Part shown: positions 38,154 through 48,829 of the stretch, in pieces
How positions within the stretch are numbered: position 1 is the stretch's first letter
How the letters are laid out: the number at the start of each line of letters is the position of its first letter
Origin: Microvirga mediterraneensis
GTDB taxonomy: Bacteria > Pseudomonadota > Alphaproteobacteria > Rhizobiales > Beijerinckiaceae
Direction of reading: 5' to 3'
Assembly: GCF_013520865.1 (NCBI RefSeq)
Contig: NZ_JACDXJ010000001.1
Span: forward strand, 3,891,501 to 3,955,500
DNA: 64,000 bases
The notes under the pieces: generated by a model
What the model saw: only the letters and a program-made list of their open reading frames with translations
Databases searched by the model: none
Told to the model about the DNA's origin: nothing
Position numbers and translations under genes: made by a program

Positions 38154-39169
38154 TCCGTTTCCTGTTGCGTCGCTTCGTCACCATGGCGGTGACCCTGCTG
38201 ATCATTTCGGCCCTGGTCTTCTTCATCATCAAGCTGCCGCCGGGCGACTTCCTGACCAATCAGATCGCCGAACTGAGGGCGCAGGGTGAATCCGCCTCCA
38301 TCGCGAAAGCCGAATTCCTCATCAAGCAATACGGGCTCGATAAGCCCGCCTGGCAGCAATATCTGGTCTGGATCGGCGTCATGCCCGGTCCGAACGGCTT
38401 TTCCGGCCTGCTGCAGGGCGATTGGGGCTGGTCCTTCGAGTACGATAAGCCGGTGGTGGACGTGATCGGCGACGCCCTGTGGCTGACGCTTCTGGTCAAC
38501 CTCGCGGTGGTGATCTTCATCCACGTGGTGTCCATTCCCATCGCGATCTATTCGGCAACGCGGCAATATTCCGTCGGCGACTATCTCGCCACCTTCATCG
38601 GCTATATCGGGCTTGCGACCCCGAGTTTCCTGCTCGCGCTGATCATGCTCTATTACATGAACCGCTGGTTCGGCATTTCCATCGGCGGGCTTTACGACGC
38701 GCAATATGCGGGCGAGCCCTGGACCTGGGCCAAGACGCAATCCCTGCTCTCGCATCTCGTTGTCCCGACCGTCGTGATCGGCCTCGGCGGAACGGCGGCC
38801 ATGATCCGGCGCATGCGCGCGAACCTGCTCGATGAGCTCGGCAAGCAATATTACGTGACGGCGAAAGCAAAGGGGCTCGAGCCCACCAGGGCCTTGCTGA
38901 AATATCCCTTCCGCATGTCGCTCAACCCCTTCATCGCCGATATCGGCAACCTGCTGCCGCATCTGGTCTCCGGGTCGGTTCTGGTCTCCCTGGTCCTGAG
39001 CCTGCCGACCGTAGGCCCGATCCTGTTGAGCGCGCTGAAAAGCCAGGATCAGTTCCTCGCCGGCTTCATCCTGATGTTCGTCGCGGTGCTGACCGTCGTC
39101 GGCATGCTGATATCCGATCTTCTGCTGGCCTGGCTCGATCCGCGGATCCGGATGGGAGGCGGACGATGA
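38150..39169 (+). CDS. Peptide/amide ABC transporter permease (DppB type)
   Basis: A 339-residue permease with six membrane helices and the EAA-like loop YYVTAKAKGLEPTRALLKYP. It overlaps the binding-protein gene by four bases at the 5' end and the partner permease by four bases at the 3' end (both ATGA), indicating a coupled operon. Confidence 0.92.
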   Translation: MIRFLLRRFVTMAVTLLIISALVFFIIKLPPGDFLTNQIAELRAQGESASIAKAEFLIKQYGLDKPAWQQYLVWIGVMPGPNGFSGLLQGDWGWSFEYDKPVVDVIGDALWLTLLVNLAVVIFIHVVSIPIAIYSATRQYSVGDYLATFIGYIGLATPSFLLALIMLYYMNRWFGISIGGLYDAQYAGEPWTWAKTQSLLSHLVVPTVVIGLGGTAAMIRRMRANLLDELGKQYYVTAKAKGLEPTRALLKYPFRMSLNPFIADIGNLLPHLVSGSVLVSLVLSLPTVGPILLSALKSQDQFLAGFILMFVAVLTVVGMLISDLLLAWLDPRIRMGGGR

Positions 39170-40329
39170 ACACGGCTCTTTCCTCCAAGCGCCACTACGT
39201 CGACCCCGCGCCTTTCGATCCGGGCAGGACCGAGCCGGTCGGGGCCGAAAGCGAAAGCTTCTACCGCGCCTCGTCCTGGCAGCTGATGTGGTGGAAGTTC
39301 CGCCGCCACAAGGTGGCGGTGGCGGCGGCTTTCGTGCTGCTCGCCTTCTACCTTCTCGTGCCCTTCGTGGAGGTCGTCGCGCCCTACAACCAGACGAAGC
39401 GCCACGGCGACTTCCTCTATGCGCCGCCGCAGGCGATCCATCTGATGCACGAGGGCCGCTTCGTCGGGCCCTTCACCTATCCATACACCTACAGCTTCGA
39501 CCTGGAGAGCTTCCGGCGCGTCTACACACCCGACAGATCGAAGCCGCAACCCATCCGCTTCCTCTGCCGGGGCGATGCCTATCAGTTCTGGGGCATGTGG
39601 GAGATGAACGTCCACCTGGTCTGCCCTCCGGAAGACGGCACGATGTTCCTGCTCGGCACCGACCGGCTCGGACGCGACCTGCTCTCGCGCATCATCTACG
39701 GGGCGCGGATCTCGCTCACCATCGGCATCGTCGGAATCGCCGTGTCGTTCGCGCTCGGCCTCTTCTTCGGCGGGCTTGCCGGCTATCTCGGCGGCTGGGT
39801 CGATCACGTGATCCAGCGTATGATCGAGATCCTGCGATCCCTGCCGGAGCTGCCCCTGTGGCTCGCGCTCTCCGCCGCCCTGCCGGCGAACTGGAGCCCG
39901 ATCCTGGTGTTCTTCGGCATTACGATCATCCTCGGCCTGCTCGACTGGCCGGGACTCGCGCGCGCCGTGCGCTCCAAGCTCCTGTCGCTGCGCGAGGAGG
40001 ATTTCGTGAAGGCCGCGGAGCTGATGGGCGCCTCCAAGCAGCGCATCATCGCCCGCCACCTCATCCCGAACTTCATGAGCCACCTGATCGCCTCGGCGAC
40101 GCTCTCGATCCCGTCCATGATCCTCGGCGAGACCGCCCTCTCCTTCCTCGGCCTCGGCCTGCGCCCGCCCGTGACGAGCTGGGGCGTGCTGCTCAACGAG
40201 GCGCAGAACCTCGCGGCCGTGCAGCTGCATCCCTGGCTGCTCTTTCCGATGGTGCCCGTGGTGATCGTTGTGCTGGCCTTCAACTTCATGGGCGACGGGC
40301 TGCGCGACGCGGCGGATCCGTATCATTAG
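39166..40329 (+). CDS. Peptide/amide ABC transporter permease (DppC type)
   Basis: A 387-residue permease. The N-terminal cytoplasmic part and TM1 (about 48-68) are followed by a periplasmic segment of about 110 residues, longer than in DppC, then LGTDRLGRDLLSRIIYGARI, the family hallmark, and five further helices with the loop FVKAAELMGASKQRIIARHL. Such an enlarged loop is seen in YejE-like permeases. The next gene, an amidase, starts 73 bp downstream. Confidence 0.92.
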   Translation: MNTALSSKRHYVDPAPFDPGRTEPVGAESESFYRASSWQLMWWKFRRHKVAVAAAFVLLAFYLLVPFVEVVAPYNQTKRHGDFLYAPPQAIHLMHEGRFVGPFTYPYTYSFDLESFRRVYTPDRSKPQPIRFLCRGDAYQFWGMWEMNVHLVCPPEDGTMFLLGTDRLGRDLLSRIIYGARISLTIGIVGIAVSFALGLFFGGLAGYLGGWVDHVIQRMIEILRSLPELPLWLALSAALPANWSPILVFFGITIILGLLDWPGLARAVRSKLLSLREEDFVKAAELMGASKQRIIARHLIPNFMSHLIASATLSIPSMILGETALSFLGLGLRPPVTSWGVLLNEAQNLAAVQLHPWLLFPMVPVVIVVLAFNFMGDGLRDAADPYH

Positions 40330-40402
40330 CCGGAAGGCGTGTTGTCCTTCACGCAGCGGAATGCGAGACATCCGGGATCGACAGTGAGTTCAGAGGTGTT
40401 TC

Positions 40403-41350
40403 GTGGCCGATTACCGGATTGATGCTTCCCCGGAGACCATTCACTGGGGTTATTTCGACGCGAACCTGAAATCTCTGCTGACGGTCGATTCCGGCGACAC
40501 GGTCACGATCTCGACCGTATCGGGCGGACCGGAGGCGATGCCGAAGGAGCCCTTCGCGGTCCCGCAGGCGCTGACGGATATCCATGCGGCCCACAAGCCG
40601 AAGCTGCCGGGCCATATCTGCACCGGCCCGGTTGCCGTCCGGGGCGCTAAGGCCGGTCAGGTTCTCGAAGTCCGCATCAAGGACATCGCGCTGCATTACG
40701 ACTGGGGCTTCACCTATTCGGCCCCGCAGAAAGGCGCCCTGCCGGACGATTTCGACGAGATGCACTTCATGACCATCCCGCTCGACCGGGAGCGGATGAC
40801 GGGTCGGCTGCCCTGGGGCCTGGAGCTGCCCCTGAAGCCCTTCTTCGGGGTGATGGCGGTGGCGCCGCCCGCCGCCTGGGGCAGCGTGAACACCCTGCCG
40901 CCGCGCCGCAACGGCGGCAATCTCGACAACAAGGAGCTTGTGGCCGGCACGATTCTCTACCTGCCGGTCCATCACGAAGGCGCCCTCTTCTCCGTCGGCG
41001 ACGGACACGGAGTCCAGGGCGACGGCGAGGTCTGCGTCACGGCCATCGAGACCGGCCTGATCGGCACCTTCGAGCTGCACCTGCGCGATGATATGCATCT
41101 GACCTGGCCCATGGCCGAGACGCCGACGCATGTGATGACCATGGCGTTCGATCCGGATCTCGACGATTGCGTCGTCATCGCGCTGCGCAGCATGATCGAC
41201 CTGATCGTCGCCCGCACCGAAATCACCAAGGCGGAGGCCTATGCCCTGTGCAGCCTCGCGGCCGACCTGCGCATCACGCAGGTCGTCAACGGCAACAAGG
41301 GCGTCCACGTGATGCTCGACAAGAGCCTTCTTCAGAAAGCCCGGCGCTAA
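40403..41350 (+). CDS. Acetamidase/formamidase family amidohydrolase
   Basis: A 315-residue enzyme of the FmdA/AmdA family (COG2421), starting at a GTG preceded by AGAGG. Conserved family blocks include GHICTGPVAVRGAKAGQVLEV, PPRRNGGNLDNKEL and the DGHGVQGDGEVCVTAIE metal-site region. The family hydrolyses short aliphatic amides to ammonia and carboxylate. Its position directly behind the ABC importer suggests the imported substrate is an amide or is converted to one. Confidence 0.9.
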   Translation: MADYRIDASPETIHWGYFDANLKSLLTVDSGDTVTISTVSGGPEAMPKEPFAVPQALTDIHAAHKPKLPGHICTGPVAVRGAKAGQVLEVRIKDIALHYDWGFTYSAPQKGALPDDFDEMHFMTIPLDRERMTGRLPWGLELPLKPFFGVMAVAPPAAWGSVNTLPPRRNGGNLDNKELVAGTILYLPVHHEGALFSVGDGHGVQGDGEVCVTAIETGLIGTFELHLRDDMHLTWPMAETPTHVMTMAFDPDLDDCVVIALRSMIDLIVARTEITKAEAYALCSLAADLRITQVVNGNKGVHVMLDKSLLQKARR

Positions 41351-42600
41351 GCCGTTTCGTCCGGCGGCGGCTCGTCTCCGAAGATGGAGCGGCCGCCGTA
41401 GGAATGCGACTTGGCTCGCTCCTGGCGGATGTGCTCCTCCACCGTCGGGCCCGTGGCGTGGCGTTCGAGCGCGCGCGCCTGATCGTCGAGCCGCTTCAAG
41501 GCGAAAAGCTCCTCCTGCTGCCCGAGCTTCGCCTTCTGGACGGCTGATTTCAGCACGCGGATGGTCTCGTCATAGACCTTCACCGGCACCGGATAGGGGT
41601 GCCGGTCCTTGCCGCCATGGGCGAAGGAAAAGCGGGCCGGGTCGCTGAAGCGGCAGGGCGTGCCATGGACCACTTCCGCCACCAAGGCGAGAGCCTGCAC
41701 GGTTCGCGGACCGACGCCCGGCGTCATCAGCAGGTCCGGGAAATCCGCCGGTCCCCGGTCGGCGGCCGCCGCGAGGGTCCCGTGCAGCCGCCGCAGCACC
41801 ACGTCCTTGGCGCGCACATCGTGGTGCTCCGGCATCACGAGGTGCGGCAGCAGGGGCTGAAGGCTGGGCGAAGGTGGAGCTTCCGCCTCACGTTCTTCGA
41901 GCGCAAGGAATTTGCGGGCAATGTTGTCCGGCCCCAGGCTATCCAGGATCGCGATCTGCGCCTTCCGCGAGGCTTCCGCCCGCCGGTCGGTGAGGTTGAC
42001 GATGGTGCCCTGCCCTTTACCGTCGATGGCCGAATGCGGCTCGTCGACGAAACTTTCGAGATCTTCCGACAGCCAGTGATAGCGGCGCGCCTGCCGGCTC
42101 GCATCGTTCATCCCCTGCTGGACCACGGCCCACTTGCCGTCATCCGTGACGATGAAGCCGTGGAGATAGAGGTCGAACCCGTCCTGGATCGCCGCGCTGT
42201 CGACCTTCGCCACCAATCGGCTGGCATCGGCCAGGGCCGCCCCATCGAAGCCGACGCGGCCGCCGATGGCGATCAGCTCATGAGGCGTCTGCCGTGAGTG
42301 CTTTCCCCGTCCGCCGCAGACATGGATCCCGAGTTCCTTCGACAGGGGTGCAAGCCCGCGCTTCAGGGCCCCGATGACGCTGGTGGTGATTCCGGAGGAG
42401 TGCCAATCCATCCCCATCACGGCCCCGAACGACTGGAACCAGAACGGATGGGCGAGCCGGCGCAGCAGCTCGTCGCGGCCATAGTGATGCACGATGGCCT
42501 CGCTCATCACGCCGCCGAGGCGCGTCATCCGATCGGCCAGCCATTTCGGCACATGGCCGCTATGGAGCGGCAGATCGGCGCTTCCGGCCCGTTTGGCCAT
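41347..42600 (-). CDS. DUF763 family protein
   Basis: A 417-residue protein with the N-terminal DUF763 signature KRAGSADLPLHSGHVPKWLA, found in bacteria and archaea. A conserved CGGRGKHSRQTPHEL block and a helix-hairpin-helix-like segment (LLMTPGVGPRTVQALALVAE) resembling those of DNA-repair proteins suggest nucleic acid binding, but no function is established. The C-terminal 40 residues are charged. It overlaps the convergent amidase gene by four bases. Confidence 0.85.
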   Translation of the reverse strand: MAKRAGSADLPLHSGHVPKWLADRMTRLGGVMSEAIVHHYGRDELLRRLAHPFWFQSFGAVMGMDWHSSGITTSVIGALKRGLAPLSKELGIHVCGGRGKHSRQTPHELIAIGGRVGFDGAALADASRLVAKVDSAAIQDGFDLYLHGFIVTDDGKWAVVQQGMNDASRQARRYHWLSEDLESFVDEPHSAIDGKGQGTIVNLTDRRAEASRKAQIAILDSLGPDNIARKFLALEEREAEAPPSPSLQPLLPHLVMPEHHDVRAKDVVLRRLHGTLAAAADRGPADFPDLLMTPGVGPRTVQALALVAEVVHGTPCRFSDPARFSFAHGGKDRHPYPVPVKVYDETIRVLKSAVQKAKLGQQEELFALKRLDDQARALERHATGPTVEEHIRQERAKSHSYGGRSIFGDEPPPDETA

Positions 42601-42644
42601 CAGGTGATGTCTCCATGGAGGTTGGATGAGGCTGCTGGTTTACG

Positions 42645-42670
42645 AAAAAAGGCGCCCGAAGGCGCCTTTT
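42645..42670 (-). terminator. Intrinsic terminator after the DEAD-box helicase gene
   Basis: GGCGCC-CGAA-GGCGCC (42651-42666) forms a tight hairpin. On the minus strand it is followed by six T residues, making it an efficient terminator for the helicase gene just upstream; the four T on the plus side could serve weakly in the other direction. Confidence 0.85.
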
Positions 42671-42684
42671 CCGATGAGTGTGCC

Positions 42685-44199
42685 TTACCGGCGGCGGGGG
42701 CTCTTTTCGAGCCAGGCCACCTGGGCGCCATCCCCGCGGCGACCGTCCTGACGGCCCGAAGCAGGCTTTCCCTGAGCAGCGGGGCGCTGGCCCTGCGGGG
42801 CACGCTGTGCCTGCGCGGGACGCTGTCCCTGGGCCGGGCGCGGGGCCTGTGCGGACCTCTGCTGGTTCCCGGCCGGTTGGCCGCCCTGCGGCTGGGCGTT
42901 GCCGCCCGGCTTGCCGCCGCGACCGCGACGGCGCTTGGGGCCGCGCTCGGCGTTCGGATCGGCGTTGCGCGGCTGGCCGTGGCCCTGGTGCCCGCGGGCA
43001 TGGGGAGCCGGACGACCGCGCTGCGGCTCGCGACGCTCGCCAGCCTCGGACGCGGGAGGAGCGGCGGGCAGTCCCTCGGGGAGAGGCATGACCGGAACCT
43101 TGAGGCGCGTCAGCTTCTCGATGTCCTTCAGGTAGGCCTTCTCCTCGTCGTTGCAGAACGAGATCGCAAGGCCGGTCGCACCGGCGCGGGCCGTGCGGCC
43201 GATGCGGTGGACATAGGATTCCGGCACGTTCGGCAGGTCGTAGTTGATGACGTGCGTCACGCCCTCGACGTCGATGCCGCGCGCGGCGATGTCGGTCGCC
43301 ACGAGCACCCGGCAGGAGCCGTCACGAAAGCCCGCAAGGGCGCGCTCGCGCTGCGGCTGGGACTTGTTGCCGTGAATCGCAGCCCCGGCGATGCCGGCCT
43401 TGTCGAGGCCGCGCACCACCTTGTCCGCGCCGTGCTTGGTGCGGGTGAAGACGAGGACGCGGTCGATGGACGGGTCGCGCAGGAGCGTTTCGAGCAGGAC
43501 CTGCTTGCGGTTCGTCTGAACGAAGATCACGCTCTGCTCGACGCGCTCGGCGGTGGTCGCCACCGGGGTGACGGCCACGTGGGCCGGATCGCGCAGGAAG
43601 GAATCGGCCAGCGTCGAGATCGTCTTCGGCATGGTGGCCGAGAAGAACAGGCTCTGGCGATCCTTCGGCAGCAGGGTCACGATGCGCTTCAACGCATGGA
43701 TGAAGCCGAGGTCGAGCATCTGGTCGGCCTCGTCGAGGACGAGGATCTCGATGTCGCGCAGGGACAGGGCCCGGCGGTCCACGAGGTCGATCAGGCGGCC
43801 GGGCGTGGCGACGAGCACGTCGACGCCCTGCGCCAGCGCCTTCTCCTGGCGGGAGATGGTGACGCCGCCGAACACCACCTCGGTGGAAAGGCGCAGGTTG
43901 CGGCCGTAGGCCTTGAAGCTGTCGGCGATCTGGCCGGACAGCTCGCGGGTCGGGCTGAGCACGAGGACGCGCGGGCTCTTCGGCTTGCGCGGCTTCGGAT
44001 TCGCGTCCAGGCGATGCAGGATCGGCAGCGCGAAGGCGGCCGTCTTGCCGGTGCCGGTCTGGGCGATGCCGCAGACGTCGCGGCCTTCCATGGCATAGGG
44101 AATGGTCTGGGCCTGGATCGGCGTGGGCTTCTCGTAGCCTTCGGCAGACAGGGCCTTCAGGATCGGCTGGGCCAATCCGAAATCGGTAAAGAGGGTCAA
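42685..44199 (-). CDS. DEAD-box ATP-dependent RNA helicase
   Basis: A 504-residue helicase of the RhlE/CsdA group. All motifs are present: AQTGTGKT (Q-motif region and Walker A), PTRELSGQ, VLDEADQML, FSATMP, VATDIAARGIDV and HRIGRTARAG. Residues from about 385 form a long basic Gln/Pro/Arg/Gly-rich tail typical of RNA-binding extensions. There is no ATG near the start of similarity. I chose the TTG at 44199, which gives MTLFTDFGLAQP, the usual family N-terminus; another TTG 57 bases upstream is possible. A leader of over 200 bases without genes precedes it, which fits cold- or growth-regulated helicases. Confidence 0.9.
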   Translation of the reverse strand: MTLFTDFGLAQPILKALSAEGYEKPTPIQAQTIPYAMEGRDVCGIAQTGTGKTAAFALPILHRLDANPKPRKPKSPRVLVLSPTRELSGQIADSFKAYGRNLRLSTEVVFGGVTISRQEKALAQGVDVLVATPGRLIDLVDRRALSLRDIEILVLDEADQMLDLGFIHALKRIVTLLPKDRQSLFFSATMPKTISTLADSFLRDPAHVAVTPVATTAERVEQSVIFVQTNRKQVLLETLLRDPSIDRVLVFTRTKHGADKVVRGLDKAGIAGAAIHGNKSQPQRERALAGFRDGSCRVLVATDIAARGIDVEGVTHVINYDLPNVPESYVHRIGRTARAGATGLAISFCNDEEKAYLKDIEKLTRLKVPVMPLPEGLPAAPPASEAGERREPQRGRPAPHARGHQGHGQPRNADPNAERGPKRRRGRGGKPGGNAQPQGGQPAGNQQRSAQAPRPAQGQRPAQAQRAPQGQRPAAQGKPASGRQDGRRGDGAQVAWLEKSPRRR

Positions 44200-44486
44200 A
44201 GTGTATCTTTCGAACGGATGCGGTGAGCCGCAAAGCAGGTTCGGCTTAAAGCACAAGGCGCTTCAGGGCTCTTGAGGCGAGAGCCCGCGTGATGGGGCCG
44301 TCGTATGGTTGAGCGATTGAAGAAGGGGACCGGGGTCTTCGCCGTTTCGCGATTATCCGTCACGCAGTCCCGCTCAAGCGTCTCGATGGTCGAGCGCCGT
44401 CGCCTGATGTGCATATGGAGGTTTATGACCTATCCGTCAACCTCAAGGGCTGACATCGGCATCCCAACGGGCTTAAGAATAGATCC

Positions 44487-45722
44487 ATGTCCGCCCCCGC
44501 CCGCATGCCCTGGGCCTTCGTTTCCGCTCTCTCGCTGAATGTGCTGATCTCCTACGGCACGATTTTCTATGCCTTCGCCCTGTTCGTCGATCCGATGAGC
44601 CGGGAACTCGGCTGGGGCAAGTCGGAAATGATGGCCGCCTATTCCCTTGCCTTGGGAACCTCGGCCTTCTGCGCCGTGCCCGTGGGACGGCTCATCGACC
44701 TCGGCTACGGCCGCGCGGTGATGACGGGCGGCTCCCTTCTCGCCGGGCTCCTTCTGGTGTTCTGGTCCTGGGTCGGGAGCTACGCCGCCTTCGTGCTGAT
44801 CTGGATCGCCATGGGGATCACCATGAGCACGGTGTTCTACGAGCCGGGCTTCGCGGTCCTGACCCGCAGGCTCGGCTTCATGGCCCGCCGGGGGATCACC
44901 TTCATGACCCTGGTGGGAGGCTTTGCCAGCACGGTCTTCATCCCGCTCACGCATGTGCTGATCGAGCACCTGGGCTGGCGAAGCGCGCTCCTGGTCCTGG
45001 CCGGCTTCAACATCTTCATCTGCGCGGCCCTGCATGCGCTCATGATCCCGAGCGCGCCTCCGAAAAAGCTGCTCCATTCCGAAGGCGGACCGAGCCATCC
45101 TCGCCCGGCGAATGCCCGATGGGTTCTCCGGCGCGCCTCCTTCTGGTGCTTCGTCGCCTCCTCCGTTCTGCAGGGGGTGATTGCCGCAGGCCTGCCGATC
45201 CACCTGATTCCGCTTCTCGTCGAGAAGGGGTTTACGCTGGAGATGGCCGTGTTCGCTTTCTCCCTGATCGGGCCGGCCCAGGTGGCGGGACGGTTCGGCA
45301 TGGCGTTCGGGGAGCGCGCCTTCGGCATGAAGGGCCTCGGCGTCATCGTGCTGACCCTGGGGGCCCTCGCCTTCGCCATCCTCCCCTTCACCCCGGCGGG
45401 CTTCTGGCTGGTCGTGGTCTTCGCCGTGCTCTTTGGGGCCTCGAACGGGATGATGACCATCGTGCGCGCCCTGCTCCCGTCGGAGCTGTTCGGCCGCGAG
45501 AGCTACGGCACGGTTCAGGGGATGATCGCCATGCCCGTCCGCCTCACGACGGCGGCGGCCCCGTTCATTTTTGGGGCTCTCTGGGCCTGGTGGGGCGGTT
45601 ATACGGCCGTCATCGCTCTCTGCTTAGGGATGTCCCTTCTCGCGCTCGGTTTCTTCGTGCTTGTGCTGGTGTTTCAAAAGGCTCATGAAAAGCCGGAGAA
45701 TTCACTTGCCTTAGACGGCTAA
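44487..45722 (+). CDS. Major facilitator superfamily transporter
   Basis: A 411-residue protein with twelve predicted membrane helices and the inter-helix motif PVGRLIDLGYGR between TM2 and TM3, as in MFS carriers of the OFA/monocarboxylate-like type. The substrate cannot be read from sequence. It ends 54 bp before glpD but has no known connection with glycerol use. Confidence 0.85.
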   Translation: MSAPARMPWAFVSALSLNVLISYGTIFYAFALFVDPMSRELGWGKSEMMAAYSLALGTSAFCAVPVGRLIDLGYGRAVMTGGSLLAGLLLVFWSWVGSYAAFVLIWIAMGITMSTVFYEPGFAVLTRRLGFMARRGITFMTLVGGFASTVFIPLTHVLIEHLGWRSALLVLAGFNIFICAALHALMIPSAPPKKLLHSEGGPSHPRPANARWVLRRASFWCFVASSVLQGVIAAGLPIHLIPLLVEKGFTLEMAVFAFSLIGPAQVAGRFGMAFGERAFGMKGLGVIVLTLGALAFAILPFTPAGFWLVVVFAVLFGASNGMMTIVRALLPSELFGRESYGTVQGMIAMPVRLTTAAAPFIFGALWAWWGGYTAVIALCLGMSLLALGFFVLVLVFQKAHEKPENSLALDG

Positions 45723-45776
45723 AGAACTCATTTGCTGAGCAGTAGAATGGCTTGGTTCTGAAGAAAGACGCGTTTC

Positions 45777-47297
45777 GTGACCACAGTGACTGATCTTCTG
45801 ATTGTAGGCGGCGGCATCAACGGCGCGGGCATCGCGCGCGATGCTGTGGGCCGGGGCCTTTCGGTCGTGCTCTGCGAGCAGGGCGATCTGGCCGGCTACA
45901 CCTCCTCCGCATCGACGAAGCTGATCCATGGCGGCCTGCGCTACCTGGAATATTACGAGTTCCGGCTGGTGCGCGAGGCGCTCTTCGAACGCGAGCGCCT
46001 GCTCAACTCCGCGCCCCACATCATCTGGCCCCTGCGCTTCATCCTGCCGCACGAGAAGGGGATCCGCCCGGCCTGGTTCGTGCGCCTCGGCCTGTTCATG
46101 TACGACCATCTCGCGCCGCGCAAGAAGCTGCCGGGAACGGAAGGGATCAAGCTCACCCGCCACCCGGCTGGCCAGGCGCTGAAGCCCGGCTTCGACACGG
46201 CCTTCGTCTATTCCGACTGCTGGGTCGAGGACAGCCGCATGGTGGCCCTCAACGCCATCGACGCCTTCGAGAAGGGCGCCGACATCCGGGTCCGCACCAA
46301 GCTCGTCTCCGCACGCCGAGACGGCGACACATGGGTGGCCACCCTGCAGAACGTGACGACCGGCGAATCCCAGGAGGTGCGGGCGAAGGTCATCGTCAAT
46401 GCGGGCGGTCCTTTCGTGGCCGACGTCCTCAACGCCAAGCTCGGGCTCAACACCACCAAGAGCGTGCGCCTGGTGAAGGGCAGCCACATCGTGGTGCCGA
46501 AGCTCTTCGACACCAAGGAAGCCTTCATTCTCCAGAACACGGACAAGCGGATCGTCTTCGCGATCCCCTATCAGGAGAAGTTCACCCTGATCGGCACCAC
46601 GGACATCCCGGTCGAGTCGGTGCCCGACAAGAAGGTCGAGATCAGCCAGGACGAGATCCAGTATCTCTGCAACGTCGTGAACCACTTCTTCAAGAAGCAG
46701 GTCACGCCCGCCGACGTGGTCTGGACCTATTCCGGCGTGCGCCCGCTCTTCGACGACGGATCGAGCAACGCCTCCGCGGTCACGCGCGACTATGTGTTCG
46801 ACCTGGACGCACCGCAGGGCGGGGCGCCGGTCCTGTCGATCTTCGGCGGCAAGATCACCACCTTCCGCAAGCTCGCCGAGCATGCCCTCGAGGAGCTGAA
46901 GCCTTTCTTCCCCAACATGAAGCCGGCCTGGACGGAAGACGCCAAGATGCCGGGCGGAGACATGCCGGATGCGGATTTCGACCGCTTCTTCGCCACCGTG
47001 CGCCAGCGCTGGCCCTTCCTGCCCGAGCCCCTCGCCCATCGCCTGGCCCGCGCCTACGGCACCAGGATGGAAGAGCTCCTCGGCTCGGCGAAATCCATGG
47101 CCGATCTCGGCGAGGATTTCGGCGCGGGGCTGACGGCGGCGGAAGTCGATTATCTGGTGCGCCGTGAATGGGCGCGCACGGCCGAGGATATCCTCTGGCG
47201 GCGCTCCAAGCTCGGGCTGCATGTGCCGGTTGACGCTGCGGCCAAGATCGATGCCTATTTGGCCAAGAAGAACGCCGCGTCCGTCGCAGCGCAATGA
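45777..47297 (+). CDS. glpD: Aerobic glycerol-3-phosphate dehydrogenase
   Basis: A 506-residue FAD-dependent, membrane-associated enzyme that oxidises glycerol 3-phosphate to dihydroxyacetone phosphate and feeds the quinone pool. It starts at a GTG (consistent with [13 protein letters not shown]) and has the dinucleotide motif [13 protein letters not shown] and the conserved [15 protein letters not shown] block. The stop overlaps the region of the glpK start (ATGA at 47294), so the two genes are one operon. No glpR or glpF is seen nearby. Confidence 0.95.
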   Translation: MTTVTDLLIVGGGINGAGIARDAVGRGLSVVLCEQGDLAGYTSSASTKLIHGGLRYLEYYEFRLVREALFERERLLNSAPHIIWPLRFILPHEKGIRPAWFVRLGLFMYDHLAPRKKLPGTEGIKLTRHPAGQALKPGFDTAFVYSDCWVEDSRMVALNAIDAFEKGADIRVRTKLVSARRDGDTWVATLQNVTTGESQEVRAKVIVNAGGPFVADVLNAKLGLNTTKSVRLVKGSHIVVPKLFDTKEAFILQNTDKRIVFAIPYQEKFTLIGTTDIPVESVPDKKVEISQDEIQYLCNVVNHFFKKQVTPADVVWTYSGVRPLFDDGSSNASAVTRDYVFDLDAPQGGAPVLSIFGGKITTFRKLAEHALEELKPFFPNMKPAWTEDAKMPGGDMPDADFDRFFATVRQRWPFLPEPLAHRLARAYGTRMEELLGSAKSMADLGEDFGAGLTAAEVDYLVRREWARTAEDILWRRSKLGLHVPVDAAAKIDAYLAKKNAASVAAQ

Positions 47298-47311
47298 CAT
47301 TGGGGAAGGAC

Positions 47312-48808
47312 ATGGCTCAGTACGTCGGCGCCATCGACCAGGGTACGACCAGCTCGCGCTTCATCGTGTTCGACAAGGCCGGAGCGATCGTCTCCGTCGG
47401 ACAGAAGGAGCACGAGCAGATCTATCCCGCAGCCGGCCATGTGGAGCACGATCCGCTGGAGATCTGGCGGAACACCCAGGAGGTGATCCGGCAGGCATTG
47501 GAGAAGAAGGGCCTGAAGCCCCAGGACCTCGCGGCCATCGGCATCACCAACCAGCGGGAAACGACGCTGATCTGGGACCGCCGCACCGGCAAGCCCCTTC
47601 ACAATGCCCTGGTCTGGCAGGATACCCGCGTCGATTCCATCGTGGAGGAATTCGCGCAGGACGGCGGTTACGATCGCCTGCGCGAAAAGACCGGCCTGCC
47701 GCTGGCGAGCTATTTCTCCGGGCTCAAGCTGCGCTGGCTGCTCGACAACGTGCCGGGCGCCCGGGACAAGGCGGCCGCCGGCGACGTGCTGTTCGGCAAC
47801 ATCGACACCTGGCTGGTCTGGAACCTGACGGGCGGCGTCGACGGGGGCTGCCACATCACCGATGTGACCAATGCCAGCCGCACCCAGCTCATGAACCTCA
47901 AGAGCCTGGACTGGGACGAGGAGATCCTGAACCTCTTCGACATCCCGAAGGCCTGCCTGCCGCAAATCCGCTCATCGAGCGAGGTCTACGGCGAGGCGAC
48001 CGGCAGCCTCGCGGGCGTTCCCATCGCGGGCATTCTCGGCGACCAGCAGGCGGCCCTCGTGGGACAGGCCTGCTTCCAGCAGGGCGAGGCCAAGAACACC
48101 TACGGCACCGGCTGTTTCATGCTCATGAACACCGGGGAGACCCCCTATCCCTCGAAATGCGGCCTGCTCACCACCGTCGGTTACCGTTTCGGCCAGGGGA
48201 AGACCGTCTATGCCCTGGAAGGGTCGATCGCGATCGCCGGCGCCCTCGTGCAATGGCTGCGCGACAATCTAGGGCTGATCCGGGACAGCACCGAGATCGA
48301 GACCCTGGCCCGCGGGGTCGAGGACAATGGCGGCGTGACCATCGTGCCGGCCTTCTCGGGCCTCTACGCGCCGCACTGGAACGCCCATGCGCGCGGATTG
48401 GTCGGCGGCCTGACGCGCTTCGCCAACAAGGGCCACATCGCCCGCGCGGCGCTCGAGGCTACGGCCTTCCAGACCCGCGAGGTGCTGGACGCCATGACCA
48501 AGGACACTGGGATCGCCGTCAAGGAGCTGCGCACGGACGGCGGCATGGTCGTGAACGAGCTCCTGATGCAGTTCCAGGCCGATATCCTGAACGTGCCCGT
48601 GGTGCGCCCGAAGGTGATCGAGACGACGGCTCTCGGCGCCGCCTACGCGGCCGGGCTGGCCACGGGCTTTTGGAGCGGAACGGACGAGCTGGTGCGGAAC
48701 TGGGCGGTCGACCGGCGCTGGACGCCGGACATGGCCTCGTCCCGCCGCGAGCAGCTCAACGCCGTCTGGGACAAGGCCATCGCCCGCTCCCTCGACTGGG
48801 CGGAGTGA
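47312..48808 (+). CDS. glpK: Glycerol kinase
   Basis: A 498-residue FGGY-family kinase phosphorylating glycerol. The phosphate-binding motif [10 protein letters not shown] near the N-terminus and the adenosine-binding [11 protein letters not shown] are present. The start is placed at the ATG at 47312 ([12 protein letters not shown], preceded by GGGGAAGG); an ATG at 47294 overlapping the glpD stop would add six residues. The enzyme supplies the substrate for the upstream glpD product. Confidence 0.95.
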   Translation: MAQYVGAIDQGTTSSRFIVFDKAGAIVSVGQKEHEQIYPAAGHVEHDPLEIWRNTQEVIRQALEKKGLKPQDLAAIGITNQRETTLIWDRRTGKPLHNALVWQDTRVDSIVEEFAQDGGYDRLREKTGLPLASYFSGLKLRWLLDNVPGARDKAAAGDVLFGNIDTWLVWNLTGGVDGGCHITDVTNASRTQLMNLKSLDWDEEILNLFDIPKACLPQIRSSSEVYGEATGSLAGVPIAGILGDQQAALVGQACFQQGEAKNTYGTGCFMLMNTGETPYPSKCGLLTTVGYRFGQGKTVYALEGSIAIAGALVQWLRDNLGLIRDSTEIETLARGVEDNGGVTIVPAFSGLYAPHWNAHARGLVGGLTRFANKGHIARAALEATAFQTREVLDAMTKDTGIAVKELRTDGGMVVNELLMQFQADILNVPVVRPKVIETTALGAAYAAGLATGFWSGTDELVRNWAVDRRWTPDMASSRREQLNAVWDKAIARSLDWAE

Positions 48809-48829
48809 GCCTGGGGCTGCCCTCCCTCC

